A stretch of 64,000 bases of DNA from Rhyacophila brunnea (Eukaryota > Arthropoda > Insecta > Trichoptera > Rhyacophilidae): assembly GCA_022495005.1 (NCBI GenBank), contig JAGYXB010001849.1, positions 1 through 64,000 of the forward strand, read 5' to 3'. The stretch's first letter is position 1, and each line of letters opens with the position of its first letter. Positions 33,081 to 44,575 of the stretch are shown piece by piece. The notes under the pieces are model-generated. The model was not told the DNA's origin. It did not search any database and was given only the letters and a program-made list of their open reading frames with translations. Made by a program: the position numbers and the translations under genes.

Positions 33081-33624
33081 GGTTGCACCAAAAACAGTGG
33101 CCGTCATCCTTAGTCCCCGCCTACTCAAATCCCTTTATTTAGTATTGTCATAAGACCAGGCGATGAGCAATTACGGGTCATGAATCGATCATAAGTGCAA
33201 AGAACATTTAGTTATCTCACGTGATATGTAGCAAGCGGACGGAAGCAAGTTTATTATAACTTTAGTGTCGATACTCACAAGCCGAATCGCGTTATACAGA
33301 GTGATTTAAAAGTTAACTCAAAAAATATGTGTTTGACCTTCATTGCACTAAGTCTGTTACGGTTTGAGTAAACGTCGCGTTCATCAATCATCCATCCTGA
33401 ACTTGTCATGATCATTCATCAACTTCATTATATTATATCAACCATCCAAAAGTATATTGTCCGTTTACGAGTGCGTGAACACCGAACCAATTCCAGTACG
33501 GGCCAGCCCTCCCATTATCAAAGGTCAGTGTCTGGCATACTATATAAACCAACCTCCCCTAAATCCGTAATCCAACATCCAGCATCACCTTAAAATTATA
33601 CAGTCCACTGCTAAAAGCGCCACC
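33081..33624 (+). mobile_element. family H short-TIR element, copy 3
   Basis: GGTTGCACC at the start and GGTGGCGC (inverted) at the end give a 9-bp imperfect TIR. Shares GCAATTACGGGTCATGA, AAAGGTCAGTGTCTGGCAT, ATCCAGCATC and ACAGTCCACTGCTAAAAG with other copies. The ORF at 33408-33593 is incidental. Confidence 0.65.
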
Positions 33625-34189
33625 TGGAATACTTCATAAAAGGATCGATAGCTCTTAGGATAAAAACACTCGGAAAGTAAAAAATGTGCAATTGTATTGA
33701 AATATTTCATAATTTAAAAAAAATATCATTATATTAATATTATAAGATTTATGCATGCATTGTCCACATTTAATTTTATAAATTTCTATGATAAATATAT
33801 ATTTAAGGCTACGTCATAAAACATTAAAGGAAACTACTTCTACTTTGTAACGTTTCCATTGACTAAAATGTAGAGATAACCAAACGTAATAACTATCCAT
33901 TAATGGAGATTAAACAGGGTACCGGATTTGCATATTTGATTGTTTTAATATAGTTACCTACCTATTTCTAAAATATATCAGAACCAGAGAGGAAATCTAC
34001 TACTAGATTTTATACAATTAAAGAGGATTTAAATGCATGTACTTCCTTTATATTGAATAGATAATTCCTTGATTTTACAATATAAGCTCTCTAGAAATTT
34101 AAGCTTTTACGTAAGTAGGTAGATACTATATGTTTAATTTAAAGTAGAATTATTATAATATTATTAATAACTTATTTAGTTGTTTTGAT

Positions 34190-34560
34190 ACCTTCTTCTT
34201 CCACTATTTACCTCCGTCCAACTCAGCACTATCCCTTCATTTTGTACAGGTATTGATTTACCTTCCGGCTTCCTGAATGTTATTTTTTTTATCAAGCATT
34301 ACAAGTTGATCCTCTGTACATATCCCAGCCATCTAAGGCTACCCAATTTGATGGACCGAAGAATATGTGGGCCGCCGTGAAAAGTGTACAGTTCCTAATT
34401 ATTGTATCTTCGCCTCCACCGCAACTGTGTGTATTCATGGGATCCGAAGATACCATGCAGCAACTCTTTTTACATGATTTTATTCATACACTAAAACGTC
34501 TCCGAACCGTACATGAAAACTGATCTTACTAGTGTTTTGTACGAGATTTTATAATAATTA
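34190..34560 (-). pseudogene. LINE family D fragment
   Basis: On the minus strand IKLGSLRWLGYVQRIN is readable near 34330-34285, preceded by VLMYGSE-like residues near 34510 and followed by ...FRKPEGK. LRWLGHVQRM is the standard post-RT motif of many insect LINEs. The frame is broken by several stops. It resembles the copy at 61030 in motif layout but is not demonstrably the same family. Confidence 0.5.
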
Positions 34561-35280
34561 TGGCTAAGTTAGCCGTCTAAACTGTCAAATTGTCTATCTC
34601 GCTCTAAAAGTTAACACAGCCATGAGAGGGACTGTTAAAACATAGTACTTTTGATAGTTTAAACTGTTAACTTATTGTAACAATTAACCACTCAATACAT
34701 AAATATGATAAACTACCGTCGATAGCCACCGATAGCCGCTTTGTGTATAGAATAAACCCACAAATACTGTTACCAACTCTAGATGCGAAATAATTATTTA
34801 TTAGGCTCGCTAACTATTTATTTGGCACCCATACTGGTTCCTGTATCTGCAAAGGTCATAGTTACGGCGCGCTAATGAGTACTCTGCATTACATAGGTAC
34901 CAGTAGGTACGTTACACTTTTGACTGCATTTTTGCAACTCTCTGTCATTCTGTATGTTGAAAAAGTTTTTCTTTGGGATCTTCTAATCCTAATTCATTCA
35001 GAAAAAAATAAATAAATTAGTAAATCTCTTCAATTATTATTCTATTTCTTTGTACAAACTCTCTTTTCTTTGTCCTTCTCATCCTCCACTCCTTCTTATA
35101 AATCCATTATAAATATTTTTTACTTTAAGTTTTACCTTGTTCATTTTGACACGTTGCTCACTAATGTACGGCACTCGGACACTTTCAATAACTAAAACAT
35201 TAATTTAGTGCTGAACTAGGTTTTAAAAAAAAACATAAAGGTGATCATTATTAATTTTATTTTCATCTGATGTAACTTGT
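34561..35280. other. AT-rich DNA, nothing recognised
   Basis: No motif, repeat pair or coding frame found. Confidence 0.3.
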
Positions 35281-35914
35281 TGAACTTATACTTTTGGCGC
35301 GTTTGGGAAAACAGATCAGAGTGTATTTTTGGCGTGTGACGCCGATGTAACGCATTTGGCGTGTGACGGAAGTTACGCGCGCCGATGCAACACAATTTAT
35401 TATAATGATTATACGTATTATAATTATAATAAATAACATATTATTACACATTAAGATTTGAGGCTATATTTATTATTATTATTATTTATGTGTTAAATTA
35501 TATATCAATAAATAAATAAATTTTGTGAATGTTGAGTTGGTAAATAATTCAAACAATGGTATGTTGTAAATTTACAATATTTAAACAGTTCATACACAAA
35601 AATAAATATTATCCCAAATTTATTTATTAGCGGTTTATAATAATTGAAGACAATAATAATTATTATGTTTCATCACAAAAGGCCATATCACGTTTCAGTT
35701 AAACCATTAAATAATAGGCTATGTTTTACTTGTTATATGTAATAAATTATTATTGTTAACGAAAATAGTTGTACAGTCATCTGTTTAAGCAAATATGGTC
35801 GAATAGCGGTTTGCTAAATTTTTCAAACACAGGTTTTGAGTTTTTTTTCCTTCAAAGTAGGGTGCATTCTGCAGTTATATTTTGTTTTGTTACGCCAAAG
35901 AAATATAACTTCTA
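35281..35914. mobile_element. TIR element family R5, copy a
   Basis: TGAACTTATACTTTTGGCGC at the left is inverted (imperfectly) as CGCCAAAGAAATATAACTTC at 35893-35914. Copy b at 58385-59020 has the same length, termini, subterminal GTGACG...GCGCGCGCCGATG block, and the middle block TTTTGTGAATGTTGAGTTGG. Non-autonomous: no transposase frame. Confidence 0.65.
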
Positions 35915-36225
35915 ACTCGCGTACATAAGTACACACACACCGATTTTTTTATTTACAGTTTACTTGACTCACCCTTGTTCGGAGATTAATGGATTTCTCC
36001 GCAACCACTCGCGCATGATGAGAATTATCTAGAATGCTATGACATTACACAATTAACCTCCCCACAGCGTGCATAATGAAATGCCTTGACATCATTTGCA
36101 TTCGTAATTTGGTGCATTACTCACCTAACTAGTATCTGCCTCGTTTGTTAGGAACTGAAAGATAATTTTACACAAAAGCTTGTTGCACAACTTACGTTGA
36201 TTGCAATAAGTCTTATTCATATCAT

Positions 36226-36528
36226 CATCTTACTATTAAGACCTCGTAAGTCCGATATTATGGAAAAATTAAGTTTGTTCACCTAAATTTAAACAAAAAT
36301 ATATTTTCAATCATATCAAAACCTCGGTTCTCTAGCTAGACTAGTATGCTGTCCATCTATCGACAAATTTTAAAAACTCGCAAGTCTCGTGGTTTCAAAC
36401 ACGGAATTAAAATCTCGTATTTCACAACCAGTGATTAGTGAGGTGTTTAAAATATTGTTTTTATTACGTTTTTTCCTTCCCCTCAACATTCTTTTTAAAC
36501 AGACTTACGAGGTTTTAATAGTAAGGTG
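36226..36528. mobile_element. 303-bp MITE with 27-bp TIRs
   Basis: CATCTTACTATTAAGACCTC plus GTAAGTC (36226-36252) is inverted at 36502-36528 with two differences. The interior has a ACTCGCAAGTCTCGTGGTTT block but no ORF. Confidence 0.65.
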
Positions 36529-36825
36529 ACTATATATTTTGTAAAACATATATTCTATTCACACAACCTTGCCATTTCAAAACCAACTCTAGTCAATCTT
36601 GAAGATAATAAATAATACCTATGCAAAATGGAATATTAATCACTTGTTTCGTTGATTCTTCATTTTCAATTAATTCTGCATTTTGATCAATGTTACCAAA
36701 GTAAATAAATATGTTCTAGGCGTGTACTTACTTATTTTTTCTCATTCAAATACATTTAAATAAAGTGCTGTGAATTTATTTTTGTTGATGATACAATATT
36801 ATCTACTGTTGAAGATTTTTAGTGG

Positions 36826-37035
36826 ACTGTAGGAATGGGGTTTTGAATGCTGGAAGTGGACTGTTATATAGGGATTCAGTCTAGGAACTAACCTTTTATG
36901 CTGGGATGGTATTCACGCACTCATACAACTGGCACGATCATTCTCACGGTTACACTGTACTTGTGGCGGATAGATGGATAATAAGTTTATGATTATTTAT
37001 AAATTACGGTAACTGACCCGGCGTTGGTTGAACAG
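36826..37035 (-). mobile_element. family H fragment, inverted copy
   Basis: The minus strand carries the family H 3' half: ACAGTCCAC...AGCATTCAAAACCCC, GTTAGTTCCTAGACTG and a region with CACTCATACAACTGG. The terminal GCGC part is replaced by CTAAAAATCT. Confidence 0.5.
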
Positions 37036-37119
37036 TAAGTCGTATTTTAATAACTGATTTGATGACACTATGGCGGTCAAACTAGTGCAAATCTTGACAC
37101 TCGTAGTATACAGATAACT

Positions 37120-37240
37120 GCTGTAACAGCCTCATCATCATCAAAGGTTAGTACCTGGCATCTTTGGCATAATCCCCCAGCTTTCAGATCATCCCCGTCA
37201 TATTACAACCTACTTAAAATCACAGCCAGTCCATAAAAAA
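37120..37240 (+). mobile_element. family H 3' fragment
   Basis: CCTCATCATCATCAAAGGTTA, GTACCTGGCAT, AGATCATCCCCGTCAT and the decayed CAACCTACTTAAAATCACAG end match the family H 3' half. It lies 85 bp from the inverted fragment, suggesting nested or rearranged insertions. Confidence 0.5.
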
Positions 37241-37329
37241 ATATTATTTGTAAATAATTGCTCAAAATAACTAATATGTAACGAATTAATTACTTTTTAC
37301 TAAATAATCCAAATGGTAATACTTCTAGT

Positions 37330-37860
37330 GAGCTAAGAATCCGCATGGGTATGGTGTGTTCTGCATTCAGCCAACTTGGGGTTGCATGGAGGTCAATGCT
37401 ATATTCTATGAGGACCAAATGCCGTTTTTTCAATGCGTGAGACATGGCATCTTACTAAGCTTCAAATGTCTCGACTTTTGAGCTTTGAGAATCGATGTCT
37501 CCGCCGAATCTTAGGGGTGCATTGGTACGACCGCGTTACAAGCACTCGAGTTCGCGAGCAGACACAGCAGCCTTCGGTGATTGACCTAATCAAGAAGAGA
37601 CATTTTACGTGGCTGGGACATGTGTCCCGGATGCCGCCAAAAAGTGCGACACTTCGTAACCTTGTGGCACAGCCTCAAGGGTTCCGTAGTCATGGCCGGC
37701 CCTCCCTCACTCTGCAATAGTGCTACAAAAGCGATCTGGTCTGGAATGACGGAAGGTGTAAGAGTCGGCGATGGATCAAGGAAAGTGGCGTGAATTTGTG
37801 CTTGCCCTATGCCCCAACGCTGGGTCGTGACAGGGAGAAAGAAGAAAAAGAAGAAACAAT
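37330..37860 (+). pseudogene. LINE family B, best copy of the RT C-terminal region
   Basis: The frame first reads ELRIRMGMVCSAFSQLGV and WRSMLYSMRTKCRFFNA (post-palm connection), then after a frameshift CETWHLTKLQMSRLLSFENR, CLRRILGVHWYDRVTSTRVR and RRHFTWLGHVSRMP-like residues (here KRHFTWLGHV). These are classic landmarks of the segment after the reverse transcriptase in LINEs. It ends in an (AGAA)n-like tail near 37840. It is 5'-truncated. Other copies: 25400, 39428, 51680. Confidence 0.8.
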
Positions 37861-38353
37861 CCAAATAGCGATTAAAGTATATTATTTTTCATGACTATTA
37901 AAATATTTAAATTAAACCCTATGGTATATGTTAATATAATTACATGTGTAACCTTTCCGTTTACACTTTGATATGCTTAAATATAATTAATACTCCCCAT
38001 AAACAAAAGATCGTTTTGTCGTTTCTCATACATCTAGACGTTCGCGGAAAAGTTTTCCACGCAAAGCGCGAATGTTTTCTTCCCTCCATGTTTAGCTGAC
38101 AAACTTCCGATACAAATGTTATTTTGGCAAAATAACTTTATCCGAAAAGCGTCTCAGCTTGGAATTGTTTGGAATAAATTTATTTGTGGCCTACTATGCT
38201 CACAGGAAGGGGTATGTGTCTTCTGCACACTTAGTTGACTTACTAATAAATTAATAGACGGATTAATTAATAATACATGGATAGTAATCGAATAAAGGAT
38301 TTCATTATTTAAACCACAATAATTACATTATATGATATTTTATTATATGAACC

Positions 38354-38590
38354 CACGATGGCCGCGCGGCTTAAGCGTCGGCTTATAGCGTCGTGGTCCC
38401 ATGTTCGACTCCTGGGTCTGGCAAGTACACATATTGTTTTTCAATTTGTGTATGAGTCAGAGTACGGATGTAATAGTTTGAGCAAGTGGCTGACATCCAT
38501 TTCTCGTAAAAACAAAATCTGCTTATACAAACCTCCAATCTGTGGAGGCCCATATGATCTTATAAGGATCGGAATATTTATCTTGATTTT
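38354..38590 (+). repeat. tRNA-derived SINE, family 2 copy b
   Basis: Head GGCCGCGCGGCTTAAGCG with box-B-like GTTCGACTCCTGG (38354-38423), body GAGCAAGTGGCTGACATC and end GATCTTATAAGGATCGG match the 6294 copy throughout. The ORF that starts inside the head is incidental. Confidence 0.7.
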
Positions 38591-38699
38591 TCTATCTGTG
38601 TATCACGGCAAACGCACAAAGATACATATAGATTCCCTCTCTCTCAGCCAAAGGTATACACATGTAACAATAATCTGTCTCTAACACACGTTAATTTTT

Positions 38700-38900
38700 C
38701 ATTCGAAAAAGTTACGCGTCTTTGTTGCGCGACCGCATAAATATATTACCCCTGTTGTATCTCTCTCGAGAATCTCTCTGAAGCGGAAGATCGAGAAGGA
38801 TGGAAAGTCTTGGTCGCTCAAAGGATGGCGAAATTTAAATGTGGTCACGATCCTCAGCCATGAGTGCACGACCAAGAAGAGAGAAGTATCTCTCTCACGT
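38700..38900 (+). pseudogene. LINE C-terminal tail (family G)
   Basis: Reads EDREGWKVLVAQRMAKF around 38785-38835, followed by a stop-rich tail ACCAAGAAGAGAGAAG. The D-R-x-x-W-(R/K)-x-L pattern is the usual last conserved block of insect LINE polyproteins. Short and decayed. Confidence 0.4.
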
Positions 38901-39157
38901 ATATGAATTGTGCTCACACGCCTCCTCATTCAAAATTATATATTCCAGCTTTATCTAAATAGATAACTACCAATCGGTATCATCAATATATCTATAGGTA
39001 GATAAATCAACGCAGTTTTGAGCTATGAATAATAAATATTATTGTAAGGTTAATATTATTATTAGGCGCATTGACAATATTGTTGATGGGTGGCACTGCC
39101 ACCTGGTATTTTTTTCAGTAATTTAATAATAATACTATTTAATACTATACATAAAAC

Positions 39158-39402
39158 CTTAAATGGAGATGGGCTGAACACATAGAAGAAGAGACAATCG
39201 TTGGACAAATTTAGTCATCCAGTGGTATCCTAGAGGTACAAAACGTCCGCAAGGTCTAACTAGATCGGCCGCTGGATCGATGAAATGATAAAGTTCTACG
39301 GAAGTACGTGGCAGCGCAACGCACAGGACCGAGAGAAATGGAAGCAGCTTGAAGAGGCCTTCATTCAGCAGTGGATAGATTTAGGCAAATGATGATGATG
39401 AA
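39158..39402 (+). pseudogene. LINE family A, copy 2 (decayed)
   Basis: KWRWAEHI, QWYPRGTKRPQG, WIDEMIKFYGSTWQR and DREKWKQLEEAFIQQWID are readable in alternating frames, closing with (ATG)n. It aligns with the last ~240 bp of the copy at 14992-15419. At least two frameshifts. Confidence 0.75.
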
Positions 39403-39427
39403 TATTAATTTTAAAAATAGAGACACG

Positions 39428-39800
39428 TGCAGATTATGCTCTATTATGTGAGGACTAAATTTAATGGTGTTTGTTCAACGCGTGCGTGCTAACTTTGCTA
39501 CTGACATGCCATTTTACTTGAGTCCAAAGATTGCGACTTTTGAACATTTTAGAGCGTTGAGGTTTCTCCGCCAAATTTTCGAGGTACATTCGTAGGACCG
39601 TATTAGAAACACTCGTATGTAAGCGGACACGTCAGTCCTCAACGATTGAAGTAGTCACAAAGAGACGCTTCACGTAGTTTTAACATGACACGCTGTATTC
39701 CGGATGCTGCCTGAGAGTGCGGTATTCCGTACCCTTGTGGCCTAGCGTCAAAGATCTCGAGACCGTGGCAGACCATACCTCACCCAAATGCAATCTACGT
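39428..39800 (+). pseudogene. LINE family B, copy 3 (decayed)
   Basis: Nucleotide match to 37390-37720: GCGACTTTTGAACATTTTAG, GCGTTGAGGTTTCTCCGCC, AAATTTTCGAGGTACATTCG and GCGGTATTCCGTACCCTTGT. Frames are full of stops. It begins 25 bp after the end of the family A copy. Confidence 0.6.
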
Positions 39801-39844
39801 ATTACAGGTATTGCGTGCTAGTAAAACTAAAAGTTAATTTCATT

Positions 39845-39925
39845 AGCGAGGTCCGGGCTCGATTTCCGGTGAGAACATAATGTATTAAAATTAAGTATGT
39901 GATTTTCTCAAAGCCTGGGATATTT
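39845..39925 (+). repeat. tRNA-derived SINE, family 3 fragment
   Basis: GGGCTCGATTTCCGGTGAGA (box B region) followed by TTCTCAAAGCCTGGG matches the second half of the 53899 copy. The box A half is missing. Confidence 0.4.
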
Positions 39926-40618
39926 TTACTTCCATTAATAAATACACTACTGTAAACTACACTAGTTTCATTGGGCCTCTAAATCTGGTGTAGTGTTAGA
40001 AAACGTACCTATATGTATATAAGTATTTTTAATTAGGAAGAGTGAAGCTTAATTTGATAAAGCAAATTGGCGCAAAATTAGTGGTTACAGGTACCTATTG
40101 AAAAAAAAAAAGTTTTATCAAGTAGGCATAGGTATATCCAGCGGGTCTATTCTATACACAAGGCTGCTAAAGTGATAAAGTGTTATGAGTGAATAATATG
40201 TTCGATATTAGTTCAGTCATTTTTGAGTTATAATAAAACAAACAGACAATCTGAAAGACAAACTATATTTTTGGTTATGTATTATGAATATACAAAAACG
40301 CTGAGAAATCTGCTGGCCTCCGCATTATTGCACTTCGTACTTTCGATTCCATCGAAAAATATCACGCGTGTAAAATATGCTGACCGTAGATGCGACGATT
40401 GTGCGATAGTTTAAATGACTTGATAATTCTTACACTGTCGAAATAATGCTGACAAGGCCCGAAGTCATTGACCGCTACAAGACTATAAGTTTTTAAATAA
40501 TTGATATCAGGAAATACAGGACATAATAATGTGTTGTAAATATTTCCTACAAAGTCTATATTATGTTATTTAAGTTCATCTACAACAGATATTATAACCC
40601 CTACTAAAACCATATTCA

Positions 40619-41451
40619 TATATATGTTACACCGAATGTGCCAAATTGACTATTACATGAAATGGCCAAAATTTTGGCTAATTCATGTAACAGTCAAGCC
40701 TGTTGCCTTATTCATGAATTAGGTAAATTTTCTGCTGGGTACATGAATTCGCCAGGGTATGGAATTCTTGAACTGTCAACATGACAGAAGAAAAAGTAAA
40801 TTTAATACGGATGGTTTTATTAGTTATAATTGGACATAATATAATATTATTATTATTAGGTTAGGTTAGGTTGGGTTAGGTTTGGTTTTGTAATTTTGAA
40901 TTAAAGTATTCAACTGAATGTCCATTTTGAGGTTAGCTATCAAGTGTCAACAAACTATCACAAACATTCAATCGACCAAGCACGAATCAAATCAAGAAAA
41001 TACTTTTCAATAAAATTTTTCCGTTATCATATTATAGTTCTTGATTTTTTTGCGCATAGTAAATAGATATGAACGCCATTGCAGTTATTGATTGGTATAT
41101 TTTTATATTATAATCAATGACATTTAAAACATTTGTTTAGTTTAATTAGTTGCAAAAATACCACCGGAGCGCGATCATCTATTTTGACCATAGATAATAT
41201 ATGTACATTTTGACCAATGCATGAGCATTTTGATACATTTAGTTTAGTTGCAAAAAATACCACCGTAGCGCTACTATCTAATTTGTCCAAGACATGAACT
41301 AGACAGAAAAATTACTGCCGAATTCACGCACTCTCCAGATATTTTGTCTCATTCATGAATAAGGTAACGGGCTTGCATTTTTCATGATTTAGGCAAAATT
41401 TTGCCCATTTCATGTAATATTCAATTTCACACATTCGGCGTAACATATATA
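40619..41451. mobile_element. foldback element with 133-bp inverted arms
   Basis: Arms 40619-40751 and 41319-41451 are diverged inverted copies of equal length, ending TATATATGTTAC(A/G)CCGAATGTG. Each arm contains TTACATGAAATGG(C/G)CAAAAT and CCTTATTCATGAAT. The 567-bp centre has a TTAGG array (40856-40880) and two direct copies of TTGCAAAAA(A)TACCACCG(G/T) (41150 and 41249). No transposase frame. Confidence 0.7.
40856..40880 (+). repeat. short TTAGG array
   Basis: Four to five TTAGG units with one TTGGG variant. TTAGG is the common insect telomere repeat. Here it is interstitial, inside the foldback element. Confidence 0.6.
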
Positions 41452-42038
41452 TCACACTAATAATATTATTTTGACATTCCAACTCGAATGGCTTCATCTT
41501 GACAAAGTACTCATGTTTATTTGCAGAGCATCATGCTTACAAGAAATAAATGTAATGGCTATCCTAAACTTTTACAGTGTTGCATTTTTTTTCATCTTCA
41601 GCATTACGAACAATTTTATTGAAGCTTTTTACATTGTATGCCGACATTTAAAGCTCCTTATGAAGACTTAAAATGTTCAAATAAAGTTTTACGACTGCAT
41701 TTTGAGTACTTGAATAAAAAACAACAACTAAGTACGACTTCGTTCCTTCAATATTTTCTAGAATAAGCTCCACATATTATGTTTTACAAGTATAGTAATA
41801 TAATGTACCCATCCGGTTTATTTCCTACAAAGAAACCTTATAAACAATGTATTATTCTTTCAATGACACTTCATCATCAATCAAGAACTACTCATTTTTC
41901 CTCATCTATTTTATTTGAATCCCAGCAGTATCCTGACAATCCTGCATGACAAAAAGCCCTAAAGCTAGCTTGTCCAAAGGATGACTCTGGGAATCCAGAA
42001 ATCACTATATATACAATCACACCTTTTTTATTTCGTAA
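41452..42038. other. AT-rich DNA, possibly decayed hAT coding region
   Basis: The stretch leads into a hAT C-terminal block at 42039. No motif of the upstream transposase is readable. Confidence 0.25.
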
Positions 42039-42272
42039 CTTGTTGGTAGTATGTATATTTGTGAGCAACTATTTTCAAGAATGAAGCACATGACGAGTGC
42101 AATAATTAGAACTACGAAACGAAGAACGAAAATCTCTGATGAGCACATTAAAAACTCAATAAGAATTTTAACCACTTTCATCGAATCATACATCGTTGTG
42201 TTATACAAGAAACACATTATCATCAGGCCACGTGAGCTTATGTGCTATAACCACCAGAGAAAAAAAACTTAA
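42039..42272 (+). pseudogene. hAT transposase C-terminal (dimerisation) fragment
   Basis: Encodes MYICEQLFSRMKHMTS, RRTKISDEHIKNSIRI and a following TTFIE. YICEQLFSxMK...R(T/S)xLxDEHLxxxLRI is a hallmark of the hAT dimerisation region in ZBED5/GTF2IRD2-like transposases. A stop lies four codons before, at 42036-42038, and a seven-residue insertion (AIIRTTK) disrupts the spacing, so it is a relic. The catalytic part is missing here; a separate scrap of such a protein lies at 31785. Confidence 0.65.
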
Positions 42273-42687
42273 AACTTACAAATTATTATGTTAATAACTT
42301 ATCATTTGCTTTTAGAAAGCATTACAATTAAAAATACGTTATTGGTGTGTCGTGAGGTGACCTTAGTGTGGTTCTGATATATTTGGGCAGATTTTGCTGA
42401 AACTCTTCAAAAACACACTACGGGATGAAAGCATCTGTCTGATAACATTTTAAATACCAAGTAAAACGATATTGCACATGTTTTTTCGAGTTTTTGAACT
42501 CACATGTACTCACGTGACGTGATGGTAATATATATTTTCTTGTATTAGTTTCACAATTTTTAATGTCCAACTAGTTTTATTGTCCCTTTCTTTTTAGTTT
42601 TATATTTTAAAAAAATCCACAAAAAATAGATTAACCTATAAAATTATGCGCGCGTAAGACAAGAATTATTCCTCTTCACTCAATGAC

Positions 42688-42996
42688 GTGGAAGGAAACA
42701 AAAATGTACCTAAACACCCACGTTCTTACAATTCCCTGTCGTACTCGTTGCACCTGGGGTTCCGTGAGGATTATTTTTGGCTTCAGCAGCTAAATCTATA
42801 TAATAGAGCCTGTGTGTATTACGGTTCTTGTAAAAATTTTCATTGTGTCTTGTTTATCCAGGCTTCTTCACCTTGCGTGAGTTCAAAAATATTCCTGAGA
42901 CTTTTACTTTTAAAGGAATCGCACAGTCCAACCGCTCTCAATAAAATCCTCCATAATTCACTGCCTACGCACCCTTCCGTTCGCATTATCATTTAA
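42688..42996 (+). other. 102-codon ORF, unidentified
   Basis: Opens with TTG/GTG-like context rather than a clear ATG. Encodes a serine- and leucine-rich segment with three scattered Cys pairs. No domain recognised, and frame composition follows the DNA. Possibly the antisense of an old repeat. Confidence 0.12.
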
Positions 42997-43311
42997 CATG
43001 CGATTAGTGTGTTGAATTAATGAAATAATTAATATTGTTAGAGACATCGTAGACACCAATGACGTATTAAGATCACATCATAATGACACACTGTAGAATA
43101 CATTTTTTCGAAAAAATAATTTGAACTTTAATTTACTTATTTTTTGCACAATTCCATTTGAGTAGTTTTCTGCGCCATACTTGCTTCCGTTATTTACGAG
43201 TGATAACAATTCAATTCGTTTATTCAATGTATTAATAGTGGTTATTTATTGTATCTACAACGGGTTTTTACAAACACTTCAAATATTCAAAAATAGTTTT
43301 TACACTTAGTA

Positions 43312-43670
43312 CTGTCCGATAAGAATAAATGGCCGATAACAAGAAGTCGCTGTAGTCATATAATATATAAGACTTCTCACTAACGTACCCGCTGTCATGG
43401 CGGCAACGCGTGTTAGAGGCGTGATTAAATAACAATGTATCGGCTCTCCCTTTAGATGCGATTATTTTTCTTCAATAAAAAATTACCAATAATCATTCTA
43501 ACATCACTCCTGATCATTTTAGACACAGTTTTGACAGATACATACACCACCGCAGAGTCAAATGAAATGATAGATTTGGAGCACTGGAGGAGATTGTTAG
43601 TTCACAGTTTATTAACACGTGGACAAGAAGTTCTTGACACAACAATATCTTGAGAATAGGTAATTAGGTT
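43312..43670 (+). CDS. small secreted-peptide gene or exon
   Basis: ATG at 43456 starts a 65-codon frame ending at 43653. Residues 1-27 form a strong signal peptide: MRLFFFNKK, then LPIIILTSLLIILDTVLT. The remaining ~38 residues (DTYTTAESNEMIDLEHWRRL onward) are polar with one RR pair and no Cys. The ATG is preceded directly by a pyrimidine tract and TTTAG, so the coding exon may begin at a splice acceptor; this feature is conserved in the broken copy at 32186. A GTAATT follows the stop at ~43662. Upstream, 43397-43432 is an 11-codon mini-ORF (MAATRVRGVIK). No family recognised. Confidence 0.4.
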
Positions 43671-44429
43671 TTTACCTTCTTTTATTGTATTGATTAATAA
43701 TAATTATATAAGCTATTTGTTAGCTATTGCTAAAAAATTAGGTAAAATTTAGTCTAAAAGACTAACTGTTGAATTATGATTAAAATCTTATTAATTAGGG
43801 AAGAAAGTTTCTTGCAATTAAATATATTATGATTTATTACAACACGTCATACAGAACAGAAAAGGGGTAGCTTATAAGAATATTTTCTTGACACAACCTG
43901 GGACATTGGTTTAACTCTACAGATATTACAAGTTGACCCTTAATTGCATGGTGTTGCCTTTCAGCACCAAACTGTATTATTCCTTATATTAAATGTATTT
44001 GTTTGAATAAAATTTTATTTAAAACTTTCAGTTCTCTGTAATGCACCAAATATTCTGACAATATAGTTTTATTCACAGGTATCACTGTTAATTTATATTA
44101 AAATTAAACATAAAATTCGATTGATTAAAACAATAATATGTGCCTACATTAAAGGGCTGTCCTTATGCATTTAAAGGTTAAGTTGACTGGCATAGAGGAG
44201 GGTTATGCGTTAACTCCATTTTCATCCATTTATGCAACCTTCAAAAGAAATTTTTGAACTATAGAAATTCCGTTTTTTCGAACAGGTTGACTGCTGACAA
44301 GATAATTATTTTTTAATTACCACATAGCATGCTAATTATACCGAATGGCCACCTAATCGTTACGCGCTAAGTGCGTCTTTAGCGTCCAATATATTAAACA
44401 GATTGGACATCTCTCACAACAGATTCTGA
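43671..44429. other. AT-rich DNA, nothing recognised
   Basis: If the secreted-peptide gene has further exons they could lie here, but I could not identify any. Confidence 0.3.
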
Positions 44430-44575
44430 TCGACTAAAGGACACTGCAGGGCTGTATATCTTGATGGAGAAGACTGGTCAGCAACAGAGATTCTTGGAGG
44501 TGCCGCGTGGTGTCCAAGTGCTCCAACTAAGGGACGGATTTGGTCAAAGATATATATCGAAGGGAACCTATAATA
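44430..44575 (+). pseudogene. LINE family C tail, copy 2
   Basis: GACTGGTCAGC..CAGAGATTCTTGGAGGTGCC and GCGTGGTGTCCAAGTGCTCC, then AACTAAGGGACGGATTTGGT, reproduce the 3' end of the copy at 22478 in plus orientation. Confidence 0.65.
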
